This document shows, piece by piece, positions 21,419-29,819 of a DNA stretch of 51,193 nucleotides. Under the pieces are notes generated by a model that saw only the letters and a list, made by a program, of their open reading frames with translations, was not told where the DNA came from and searched no databases. Position 1 is the stretch's first letter. Each line of letters opens with the position of its first letter. The DNA lies in IMG/VR virus record IMGVR_UViG_3300035670_000303, positions 1 through 51,193 of that record; one strand, 5' to 3'. The DNA is from a virus. A program made the position numbers and the translations under genes.

Positions 21419-22453
21419 GTGACGCTTATCACGCCATCGCGGCTTGGCCAAATCAAAGGCAATGCCGCAGACAACTACGCCCTGTTCCTGAAACTGGGCA
21501 TGTCGGAGGTATTGACCGCCTTCGATCGCAAAACCGTTTTCACCGGCCGAGTCAAAGAGCGCTCCATTCGGGGTGGTCAAAGTGCTCGGTTCAAGGTGAC
21601 TGGCCGGCGCATCGCTGGGTATCACACCCCTGGCACGCCGATCACCAACGTCCCCACGGACGGCAACAACCCCAACCCCAGCAACGCACCTTCGGATCGC
21701 AACGAGGAGATCATCAATCTCGATGGTCTGCTGGTGGCGCCCGACACCGTGTACGACCTGGACGACCTCATGGAGGACGTGCAGTATCGGCAGGACATGA
21801 TGCACCAGCTGGGTGAGGCCCTGGCCCGCGAGAAGGATGCCCGGATTGCCCGGGTGCTCTATGCCGCGGCCAAGCGCAGCACCGAGCCGCTGAACAAGGC
21901 CAGCAATGCCGGCCGCACCGGCACCGCCCGGACCCTCAGCGCCGGTTATGCCACCGCCTCGAAGCAGGCCAAGGGCGATGAGCTCGCTTCTGTCATCGGT
22001 GACATCAAGGTCGCCATGCAAAAGAAGGATGTCCCCACGGATGACCTTGTGGTTGTCGTGCCTCCCGATGAGTACGACTTCCTCAACGAAGGCAGCAAGG
22101 TGATCAATGCCGATTTCAACCAGGGGTCGGCCAATGGCACCTATGGCGGCGGCACCATCGGCCGGGTGAAGGGTCTCCCGATTATGTGGTCTAACCATGT
22201 GACCCAGGCGGCCTACACCAACACCGCCTTCGATCGCAACGCGGCCTACCAGCAGAACCTGTCCAAGTGCCGGGCTCTGATCTTCCACAAGGACGCGATC
22301 GGTGTGCTCACCCTGCGCCGCCCGCAGCTGCAGATGACCGCCCCCGGCGGGGACTACAACGTGGTCTACCAATCGCAGCTGTTTGTGGCCCGCATGGCCA
22401 TCGGCATGGGGATTCTCCGCGCCGAGTGTGCCGCCGTGATCGAAGTCCCCTAG
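21419..22453 (+). CDS. major capsid protein, T7 gp10-like
   Basis: 344 residues from GTG 21419 (an upstream in-frame stop at 21386 leaves no better start); T7 gp10A has 345. HK97-fold features of the family are clear: RVKERSIRGGQSARFKVTGR, DGLLVAPDTVYDLDDLMEDV, DDLVVVVPPDEYDFLNEGSK, and a C-terminal IGMGILRAECAAVIEVP. It builds the icosahedral shell. No Shine-Dalgarno is evident. It is followed by a strong terminator. Confidence 0.95.
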   Translation: MTLITPSRLGQIKGNAADNYALFLKLGMSEVLTAFDRKTVFTGRVKERSIRGGQSARFKVTGRRIAGYHTPGTPITNVPTDGNNPNPSNAPSDRNEEIINLDGLLVAPDTVYDLDDLMEDVQYRQDMMHQLGEALAREKDARIARVLYAAAKRSTEPLNKASNAGRTGTARTLSAGYATASKQAKGDELASVIGDIKVAMQKKDVPTDDLVVVVPPDEYDFLNEGSKVINADFNQGSANGTYGGGTIGRVKGLPIMWSNHVTQAAYTNTAFDRNAAYQQNLSKCRALIFHKDAIGVLTLRRPQLQMTAPGGDYNVVYQSQLFVARMAIGMGILRAECAAVIEVP

Positions 22454-22479
22454 CCTGGGTAGGGACAACGGAGGCTTCT

Positions 22480-22508
22480 GCCCCACCTGCTCCTGGGTGG
22501 GGCTTTTT
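22480..22508 (+). terminator. Rho-independent terminator after the capsid gene (T-phi analogue)
   Basis: Perfect 8-bp stem GCCCCACC 22480-22487 / GGTGGGGC 22496-22503, 8-nt loop, then TTTTT 22504-22508. T7 also has its main terminator directly after gene 10. Confidence 0.85.
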
Positions 22509-22529
22509 CATGGCTGCCGATAGCATTGG

Positions 22530-22545
22530 TCTGCACCGTCGCAGC
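22530..22545. promoter_or_regulatory. TCTGCA-N4-TGCAGA-type element before tail tube A
   Basis: Reads TCTGCA CCGT CGCAGC (10 of 12 bases), preceded by ATTGG exactly as at the fibre site 37459. It ends 3 nt before ATG 22549. Confidence 0.5.
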
Positions 22546-22548
22546 GGT

Positions 22549-23190
22549 ATGGGGCTGACCAACCAATCGGCGACGCCGGGCCGCACCAGCCTGCTCGATG
22601 CGGTGAACATCCTGCTGGCCAACATCGGCGAGCAGCCAGTCAGCACGCTGGAGGACCAGCAGGTACTGGAAGCCCGCAACGCCGAGGACACGGTGCTGGA
22701 GTTCCACAAGGAAGGGCAGACCCGTGGCTGGAGCTGGAACACCGAGCGGGACTATCCCTTCACCCGAAACGACGCCGGCGAGATTTCGGTCCCGGCTAAC
22801 GCCATCAGCTGGCAGCCAGACCCCTACCAGTTTCAGCACCGTTACCAGCTGCGTGGCCAGCGGGTCTACGACAAGTGGCGCCACACCTACCTGATCGAGG
22901 AGAAGGAGCTGCTGGCAGACGTGGTGTGGCTGCTGCCCTGGGATGAGTGCCCCGAGGCCTACAACCGCTGGAGCCTGATCCGCTCTGCCCGCGTGTTCAG
23001 CGCACGGACGGTCGGCGACATGGCCAGCGTGCAGTACACCCAGGTCGATGAACAGCAGGCGCTGATCGAGCTGCTGCGGGTGGAGAACACCCAGGAGGCG
23101 CCCAACATGATCACGGGCCGGCGGCGCTTCCCAACCTTCCAGCCAGCTGAGGGGCTGACCGACCGCCTGATGGGGGGTGTGTTCTTGTGA
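22549..23190 (+). CDS. tail tubular protein A, T7 gp11-like
   Basis: 213 residues from ATG 22549 (T7 gp11: 196); an ATG at 22510 inside the terminator region would add 13 residues and is less likely. LLDAVNILLANIGEQPVSTL and FHKEGQTRGWSWNTERDYPF are family phrases, and the C-terminal region (GRRRFPTFQPAEG) fits too. It forms the ring between connector and nozzle and is the gatekeeper of the tail. Overlaps the next gene by 4 nt. Confidence 0.88.
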   Translation: MGLTNQSATPGRTSLLDAVNILLANIGEQPVSTLEDQQVLEARNAEDTVLEFHKEGQTRGWSWNTERDYPFTRNDAGEISVPANAISWQPDPYQFQHRYQLRGQRVYDKWRHTYLIEEKELLADVVWLLPWDECPEAYNRWSLIRSARVFSARTVGDMASVQYTQVDEQQALIELLRVENTQEAPNMITGRRRFPTFQPAEGLTDRLMGGVFL

Positions 23191-25691
23191 GCCTGGTTAG
23201 CTACATGATCCCCAACCTGATCCAGGGGATCAGTCAGCAGCCGGATGCTCTGCGCGACCCGACCCAGGGCGAAGTGCAGGTGAATGGCATGAGCTCCCTG
23301 GTTGATGGCCTGCGCAAGCGAGAGGGCACCCAGGTCATCGCCAAGGTGTCCAATGACACGCTCGGCAATGTCGCGCTGCACCAGATCCAGCGCGACGCCG
23401 AGGAGCAGTACTTGGTGGTGATCGCCAGGAATGACATCAAGGTGTTCGAGCTGCTCACCGGGGTTGAGCGCTCGGTGTCGGCGCCCGATGGCTACGGCTA
23501 CCTGGCCGGCGGGGGCAACCCACGGCTGGATGTCCGCGCCGCCACGATCGCGGACTACACCTTCATCAGCAACACCAAGCGGCTGCCCGCGATGGCGGCG
23601 GCCACCGCACCAGCGGACCCAAGGCCGCTGCCGCATGAGTGCCTGGTGTGGGTCAAGGCCGCCAACTATGGCCAGACCTACAGGGTCAACCTCAACGGCA
23701 CCGAGGTCACGGTCCAGACCGCCATTCAGCCAGTGGTGGTGGATGACGGCACTGTGACCGAGAACAGGATCTCAGCGGCCGAGATTGCAAGCCAGCTGCG
23801 CACTGCGCTGGCTGGCGTTGCCGGGGTCACCATCACCAGGAGCGGGTCGGTGTTGTGGCTGCGGAGCAGCAGCGCCATCACGATCGAGGCGACCGACGCC
23901 CGTGCCAACGCTGACATCGCGGCGATCACTGGCTCTGTCCAGTCGTTCACCGAGCTGCCGACCGCTGCCCCGAGTGGCTATCAGGTGAAGATCGAGGGCA
24001 GCCCCAGCAACAGGTTCGACAACTACTACGTCCGCTTCGTCCCCGGCGAGGGCGCCGGCGCCTTTGGCGAAGGCGTGTGGGAAGAGACCGTGGCGCCAGG
24101 GACCCAGTTCAGGATCGACGCGGCAACCATGCCCCACCTGCTGGTGCGGCTGCCCAACCGCAGCTTCTGGTTTGGCCCAGCAGATGGCCGGACGGTCAGC
24201 GGGGTCAAGATCCCCAAGTGGGGCGAGAGGGGCGCCGGAGACCTGGACACGTCGCCAGACCCGTCATTCATCGGGCACCCGATTCAGGACGTGTTTGTGT
24301 TCAAGAACCGGATGGGTTTCTTGGCCGATGAAAATATCATCCTCAGCCGCACAAGGGACTTCTTCGAGTTCTTCCCAGAGACCGCTACTGCCGTTCTCGA
24401 CACTGACCCAATCGACCTGACGGCGACCAACCCGCGTGTGGCGCTGCTGCGTTATGCCATTCCGTACCAGGATGAGCTGATTGTTTTCGCGGATCAGATC
24501 CAGTTTCGGTTCAATTCCGCAAACGCTTCGCTGACGCCATCGACTGCGCAGATCACGCTGCTCACCCAATACGAGATCGACCCAAACGTCAGGCCGATAC
24601 AGGCCGCTGGCTCGATTGTGTTTTGCCAGACCAACGGCGAGTGGTCGCAGTTTCAGGAGTTCAGCATCCGAGGCGCGGGGACAGCGCTGGTGGCTGATGC
24701 GTCCGACCTGACGACGTATGTAAGCAGCTACATCCCGAACCAAGTCACAAGGCTTTCGGCCAACGATATTGGCTATTCCTGGTTTGCGATTTCGGACAAG
24801 CCTGGCTATCGCAATCGCATCTATGTCTTTAAGTATTTCAATCGCAGCACGGCGGAAGGGGTGCGGAGGGAGCAAAGCAGCTGGAGCTACTGGCAGCTGA
24901 ACGGTGCCGGCCGGATTCTGCAGATCGTCTGCGTGCAAGAAGTTCTCTACGTCCTTGCTCAGTACGGCAGTGGGGTGTGGCTGGAGAAGATGTCGGTCAC
25001 CGACAAGATGAGCGAGCCGGCGGGCAGGGTGCTGCCGCTGCTCGACCGGCTGGTCAGCACCACGACGGACACGCCGCAGGCCATGCGCGTTGCCGATGGC
25101 ACCTACGACCTGGCGACGGACACCACGGCTTGGCAGCTGCCGTTCCCGGTTGAGGCCCGCACTGTTGCCGCCAGGGCCGGCCTGGCGCAGGGGCAAGGCG
25201 TCAGCGCAGTGTTGGGCGAGACCAGCGATGGCCGGCGCATCAGTGCAAGGGGCGACTGGCGGGGCAAGGCCGTCTATTTCGGCGAGGCCTACGAGTTCCT
25301 CTACCGCTTCACTCGCTTCAAGCTCTACCGGGATGCCGGCGATGGCCGCGTGCCGGGGAACGTGGAGCGGGTGCAGGTCCGCCATGCCCGCGTCCGCTAC
25401 CACGGCTCCCTCTATTTCGAGGCGCACGTCATGGCAGAGCGCCGCAGGGCCGCGGTCTACACCTTCACCGGCAAAACCTTGGATGTCCGCGGCTCTGTCG
25501 TTGGCGATGAAGCCTTCCCCAATTCCGAGCCGCGGCCTCGCCGCTATCTCGATGGCGTGTTCACGATCCCCATTCAGTCGAGGGGCGACACCTGCATCGT
25601 TGAGCTGCGCAGCAGCAGCCCAGACCCCTGCCAGTTCACGACCTGCGAATGGGTGGGCCTGGCGTTCAGCAAGGCGAGGGCAATGCGATGA
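23187..25691 (+). CDS. tail tubular protein B (nozzle), T7 gp12-like
   Basis: 834 residues from GTG 23187 (T7 gp12: 794). The N-terminus MIPNLIQGISQQPDALRDPT is characteristic, with the later beta-propeller-type repeats and IPYQDELIVFADQIQFRFN. Six copies form the tail nozzle to which fibres attach. Translationally coupled to its neighbours. Confidence 0.93.
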   Translation: MSLVSYMIPNLIQGISQQPDALRDPTQGEVQVNGMSSLVDGLRKREGTQVIAKVSNDTLGNVALHQIQRDAEEQYLVVIARNDIKVFELLTGVERSVSAPDGYGYLAGGGNPRLDVRAATIADYTFISNTKRLPAMAAATAPADPRPLPHECLVWVKAANYGQTYRVNLNGTEVTVQTAIQPVVVDDGTVTENRISAAEIASQLRTALAGVAGVTITRSGSVLWLRSSSAITIEATDARANADIAAITGSVQSFTELPTAAPSGYQVKIEGSPSNRFDNYYVRFVPGEGAGAFGEGVWEETVAPGTQFRIDAATMPHLLVRLPNRSFWFGPADGRTVSGVKIPKWGERGAGDLDTSPDPSFIGHPIQDVFVFKNRMGFLADENIILSRTRDFFEFFPETATAVLDTDPIDLTATNPRVALLRYAIPYQDELIVFADQIQFRFNSANASLTPSTAQITLLTQYEIDPNVRPIQAAGSIVFCQTNGEWSQFQEFSIRGAGTALVADASDLTTYVSSYIPNQVTRLSANDIGYSWFAISDKPGYRNRIYVFKYFNRSTAEGVRREQSSWSYWQLNGAGRILQIVCVQEVLYVLAQYGSGVWLEKMSVTDKMSEPAGRVLPLLDRLVSTTTDTPQAMRVADGTYDLATDTTAWQLPFPVEARTVAARAGLAQGQGVSAVLGETSDGRRISARGDWRGKAVYFGEAYEFLYRFTRFKLYRDAGDGRVPGNVERVQVRHARVRYHGSLYFEAHVMAERRRAAVYTFTGKTLDVRGSVVGDEAFPNSEPRPRRYLDGVFTIPIQSRGDTCIVELRSSSPDPCQFTTCEWVGLAFSKARAMR

Positions 25692-26137
25692 GGTGGGCGC
25701 CGCCGACCAAGGATCGGGTGCTGCATGTGGCCCGCCACCTGCGCAGGCAGGATGCAGTCGAAGTGTTCTGCAGTGATGGGTTGCAACCAGCAGAAGCGGT
25801 AATCCTCAGCTGGAAAAACTCCCCCGACTGCCGTTGCATAGAGGGAGATATTGGAGAGCCAGTGGGCCTGTGTGGCATTGCGCCAAGGGGGAGGATCTGG
25901 ATGCTGGCCACCGATGGCCTGCTGGCCACACCGTCCCATCGCCGGCAGTTCGCCAGGGGTGCAAAGCTCTGGGTGGATGGGCTGGTTGCTGAGGGTGCTG
26001 GGCCGCTGTGGAACCTGGCGCTGTCCAGCAACGTGATCACCCTGCGGTGGCTGCGGTCGCTGGGGTTTGAGCTCAGCACGCCCGAGCCCCATGGGCCCTG
26101 CGGGCAGCTGTTCACCTTCTTCGAGAGGAGGGCCTGA
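25688..26137 (+). CDS. internal virion protein / gp13-like acetyltransferase-fold protein
   Basis: 149 residues (T7 gp13: 138). The C-terminus NVITLRWLRSLGFELSTPEP and LFTFFERR is typical of gp13-like proteins, which have an acetyltransferase-like fold. In T7 it is needed for correct virion morphogenesis. It lies between gp12 and gp14 homologues as in T7 and overlaps both. Confidence 0.75.
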   Translation: MRWAPPTKDRVLHVARHLRRQDAVEVFCSDGLQPAEAVILSWKNSPDCRCIEGDIGEPVGLCGIAPRGRIWMLATDGLLATPSHRRQFARGAKLWVDGLVAEGAGPLWNLALSSNVITLRWLRSLGFELSTPEPHGPCGQLFTFFERRA

Positions 26138-26955
26138 TGCCTCTGCCCCTGATGGGCCTATCCCTGGCAATGGGCGGCCTGAACGCAGGCCTGGGGATCC
26201 TTGGTGCTTCGCAGAAGCAAGCTGCCGCCGAGCAGGATTACGTCAACCAAAAGGCGTTCCAGAGCGCCAACCAGCAATTCGCCCAGTGGCAGGCGGGGTT
26301 CACCAAGCGCTACGCCGACGCCAATCAGCAGTACCAGTATTGGCAGTCCACGCTGGCCTACAACCAGCAGCGGGCCTATGTGAACAGCCTGCGCAACTTC
26401 GAGCTGAGCAAGGCAATCGCTCAGGCCGAAGTGGTCAGGCAGACGCGAGCCGCCGCTGGTGCTGACTTTGCCCTGCAGTCCGATGCGCTGAGCCAGCAGT
26501 TTGCCGAGGCCTCGATGGCTGATGCCGTGGCCTACCAGCAGTACCAGGTGGCGGCGCTCAAGGCGCGGGCGTCAGTGGCGGCCAGCGGGCAGGAAGGCAG
26601 CAGCATCGACCGGCTGATCAACGATTACGCCCGCCAGCAGGGCGACTACGCCACGATCCAGCAGATCAACGAGGGGCTGCGCAGCAGGCAGTACACGAGG
26701 GCGCAGACGGCCCAGGTGACCCAGTACCTGAGCCGATACAACAGCCAGCAGTTCTACGAGCAGCAGCCGTATCTGGAGCCGATGCGGCCCTTCCAGCCGC
26801 TGCCGACACTGCTTGCCCCGCCGGCGCCAACGATGACCGGGGCGGCGCCCAGTAGCGGCCCTGGCGTACTGGGTGGCCTGACCGGGCTGATGGGTGGCAT
26901 CAACGCTGGCATCAGCACCTACTCCACCCTCTCCAACATCGCAGCCGGTTCATGA
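26137..26955 (+). CDS. internal virion protein, T7 gp14-like
   Basis: 272 residues (T7 gp14: 196). A Gly-rich hydrophobic N-terminus (MGLSLAMGGLNAGLGILGAS), a long Gln/Ala-rich helix, a proline-rich linker (LPTLLAPPAPT) and a second Gly-rich hydrophobic end. gp14 forms the outer-membrane pore during DNA ejection, and the two hydrophobic ends suit that. Order and overlaps follow T7. Confidence 0.82.
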   Translation: MPLPLMGLSLAMGGLNAGLGILGASQKQAAAEQDYVNQKAFQSANQQFAQWQAGFTKRYADANQQYQYWQSTLAYNQQRAYVNSLRNFELSKAIAQAEVVRQTRAAAGADFALQSDALSQQFAEASMADAVAYQQYQVAALKARASVAASGQEGSSIDRLINDYARQQGDYATIQQINEGLRSRQYTRAQTAQVTQYLSRYNSQQFYEQQPYLEPMRPFQPLPTLLAPPAPTMTGAAPSSGPGVLGGLTGLMGGINAGISTYSTLSNIAAGS

Positions 26956-29816
26956 GCAGGGATCTTCCGCTGAACCAGATCCGCCCTGAGGCGCAGCCGC
27001 TGAGCACCTTCATCCAGCCTGCGCAGCGCCAGGTGGCGGCACCGGCCGAGCCGCTGGAGATCCCGCGGGTGGCGCAGATCAATGTGATCCAGCAGGGCAG
27101 CGGCGGCAGCATCGCCGGTGCCAACAACTTCGCCCGGACTGCTGCAGCGCTGGCGCCGTTCAACCAGCAGCTGACGCAGCTGGTGGGCACCGGGCTGGCG
27201 CTCTACGCCAAGAACGAGGTGCAGCAGGGCATCAACGAAGCGATGCGGGCGAAGGCGCTGCTCGATGAGCAGACGGCCCAGTCCGGCGCCGAGTACGCGG
27301 CCGAGAACCGCAACCTGTCGGTGCAGGACCCGATCGCGGGCCTGATGATGGATCAGGTCAACCCGTTCCGCGCAGCAGGGCGGCAGCGGGCGCTGACCGA
27401 GCTGGCTGCGATCGAGGCCCCGAGCGCGATGCTCACGGCCTACCGGCAGGCGCTGAAAGGCGGCGACGGGCAAGAGCCAGCCTTCAGGTGGAAGGAAGGC
27501 GACCCGAAGCTGGCGCAGCTCAAGGCCGAGGTGACTCAGGGCCTGGTGCAGAAGTACCAGCTGGATGAAAGCTCCCCGGGGTTTGCGCAGAAGTTCCTGC
27601 CGCAGCTCAACCAGGCCAGCGACAAGATCACCGAGCTGCAGTGGAAGGACCGCCAGGACTACCTCAAGGACTCGGTGTGGCGCACGGCCCAGGCGCAGCT
27701 GCTGGGGTTCTACAAGCAGGCCCTGGACACTGGCATCGAGTTCAACGGCGAGCGAATCACGGTTCAGCAGGGCGCCCGGTGGCGGACTGCCCTGCTTGCG
27801 GCATGGACGATCGAGCTCGACCGCATGGCCGATGAGCTGGGGATCGCGGGCGAGGTGGTCCCGATGAAAGTCCAGGCCATCCGCGGCGCACTGGCCATCG
27901 CAAACGCGAACGGCAACACCGAGCTGGTCGAGCTGCTGAGCCAGGTCGCCATTGGCCCGCCGGACAAGCACGGGTTCCGGGCGCCGGCCAGCTTCTACAT
28001 GACCGAGGACATCCTCGATTCCCAGATCAAGTACGGGGAGCTGTTCTACAAGCGGCAGCAGCGCGAGCAGGAATCACTGGGCCAGGCGTACCAGGACGAG
28101 CTGATCAACAGGACCTATGAGCTGCCGGATGACCTGGCGAGGCTGCAGGCGATTGAGGAGTTGCGGGAGGACGAGCGCTTTAAGGCGCTGCCTCTCAGCC
28201 AGAAGCTGGAGCTTGAGCAGAGCACCGTCGCCACCGTGAAGAAGGTGACGGACATGGGCCGCAGCACGGATGGCGTGGCGGCCCTGCTGCAGGACATGGA
28301 CGGTCGGGTGGGAACCCAGTGGAACGCCAGCGAGGCAACCAGCGAGTTCGAGGCGGCTCTGGCCAGTGCGCCGGAGGATCAGAAGCCTGCGCTGCGGCAG
28401 CAGTTCGCCGCGATCCGCCGCCGCAACAACGAGCGCGAGGCATCGCCCACCAGCAGGGATGTGAGCAATGTGATCGAGCTGCGGATCAAGGCCAACGCCA
28501 GGGCGGCATACCCCAACAGCGTCACCGAGGCGGCAATCCGCGAGCAAAGCGTGCAGCAGCTGATGGCCGGCCTGACCGATGCCGACGCGAAGGCGTCAGT
28601 GCAGCGGCAGTTCTCGGCCTACCAGCCGTTCGTCCGCCAGCGGATTGCCCAGGCCGAGGGCGAAAAGGGCGCACCACTCACCAATGCCGAAGCCGTCGCG
28701 GTCGCCACAAAGGCTCTTGACGAATACGGGTCGCGGGACCCCAAGCAGAAGCAGTACCTGTTCCCCGGTGTCGATGGCCAGCCGGGTGTTGCCGGCAGCC
28801 AGCCGCAGCAGCAGGGAGCAGCTGCAGGCAGCGGCGCCCAACGGCAGGGCCCGCCACCAGGCACCAGGCCCGCCACCAAGCCGGTGTACCCCAGCGGCCA
28901 GCTGGACAACATCCCCGATCGGCAGAGCCGGGTGCGCAGCTGGCGTTCTGAGCCGGTGCTGGATGCGCAGTCGGTCGTCACCGAGGCCAACCGGATCCTG
29001 TACGAGGGCGGCAAACCCAGCGCCGCGCTGCAGCGGTTCGCCAAGGACGCCGGCACCACCCCAGGCGCACTGCTCAACCGGCACATCGACTACTACCCCG
29101 GAGGCATCCGAGTGACACCAGAAGAACGCGAGCGGCTGCAGCGCGACGGCCGGCGGGCGCAGGCCACCCGCAGCGCAGCGCAGACCACGCAGACCGCTGC
29201 CAGATCGCCGCAGGACAGCCCGGTAGCGCGGGCGGCCGGGTGGATGCTCGACATGGTGATGGGCACCAGGCCAGCGGTTGCATCACAGTCCCAGCCCCGG
29301 CTGCGGTCGGCGGCCGGCGCTGGTGGCAGTGGGCAGGTGGCGATGAGGAGTGGGGGCGGCGGCGGGACGCCGCTGACCAAGCTGATCGGCTCGCATGAGA
29401 GCTACGGGGGCAACTACGGGGCCTTCAACCGTGGTGGCAGCAACCAGGGCCACACGGCCCACGGGAGCGGCATCGACCCCGGCTTGACCAACATGACCAT
29501 CGCCGAGATCCAGCGGCGACAGCTGGCGCCTGGCGTGCCCAAGGGGCAGCAGCTGCACGCTGTTGGCAAGTACCAGATCATCGGCAAGACCCTGCAGGGC
29601 CTGATCCGAAACGGCCTGGCATCGCCATCGGAGCGGTTCACCCCCGCTGTTCAGGATCGCCTGTTCATTGCGTTGGCTCGCGGGCGGATTGTTCGCGGGA
29701 ATGTTGAGGCCACCATGCGCGGATTGCAGCAGGAGTGGATAGGCCTCCAGTACGCCGACAAGGCGAAGTTGAGACAAGCAACCATCGACCTCATGCGCAA
29801 CGCGGGGATGCTCTGA
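26952..29816 (+). CDS. internal virion protein, gp15-like, with C-terminal muralytic domain
   Basis: 954 residues, longer than T7 gp15 (747). Residues ~1-770 are helical, Gln/Ala-rich core-protein sequence. The last ~150 residues look like a lysozyme/transglycosylase-type domain: IGSHESYGGNYGAFNRGG with candidate catalytic Glu816, then HAVGKYQIIGKTLQGLI. In T7 the transglycosylase sits at the N-terminus of gp16, so here it appears moved to the end of the preceding protein. It would open peptidoglycan as the ejection channel forms. It overlaps gp14 by 4 nt. Confidence 0.8.
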   Translation: MSRDLPLNQIRPEAQPLSTFIQPAQRQVAAPAEPLEIPRVAQINVIQQGSGGSIAGANNFARTAAALAPFNQQLTQLVGTGLALYAKNEVQQGINEAMRAKALLDEQTAQSGAEYAAENRNLSVQDPIAGLMMDQVNPFRAAGRQRALTELAAIEAPSAMLTAYRQALKGGDGQEPAFRWKEGDPKLAQLKAEVTQGLVQKYQLDESSPGFAQKFLPQLNQASDKITELQWKDRQDYLKDSVWRTAQAQLLGFYKQALDTGIEFNGERITVQQGARWRTALLAAWTIELDRMADELGIAGEVVPMKVQAIRGALAIANANGNTELVELLSQVAIGPPDKHGFRAPASFYMTEDILDSQIKYGELFYKRQQREQESLGQAYQDELINRTYELPDDLARLQAIEELREDERFKALPLSQKLELEQSTVATVKKVTDMGRSTDGVAALLQDMDGRVGTQWNASEATSEFEAALASAPEDQKPALRQQFAAIRRRNNEREASPTSRDVSNVIELRIKANARAAYPNSVTEAAIREQSVQQLMAGLTDADAKASVQRQFSAYQPFVRQRIAQAEGEKGAPLTNAEAVAVATKALDEYGSRDPKQKQYLFPGVDGQPGVAGSQPQQQGAAAGSGAQRQGPPPGTRPATKPVYPSGQLDNIPDRQSRVRSWRSEPVLDAQSVVTEANRILYEGGKPSAALQRFAKDAGTTPGALLNRHIDYYPGGIRVTPEERERLQRDGRRAQATRSAAQTTQTAARSPQDSPVARAAGWMLDMVMGTRPAVASQSQPRLRSAAGAGGSGQVAMRSGGGGGTPLTKLIGSHESYGGNYGAFNRGGSNQGHTAHGSGIDPGLTNMTIAEIQRRQLAPGVPKGQQLHAVGKYQIIGKTLQGLIRNGLASPSERFTPAVQDRLFIALARGRIVRGNVEATMRGLQQEWIGLQYADKAKLRQATIDLMRNAGML

Positions 29817-29819
29817 CCC

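Noticed and set aside
21373-21538. Repeated 14-mer GATCGCAAAACCGT at 21373 and 21525
   Set aside because: One copy lies in the capsid leader and one in the coding sequence. No symmetry or third copy was found, so chance or a small duplication is enough to explain it.
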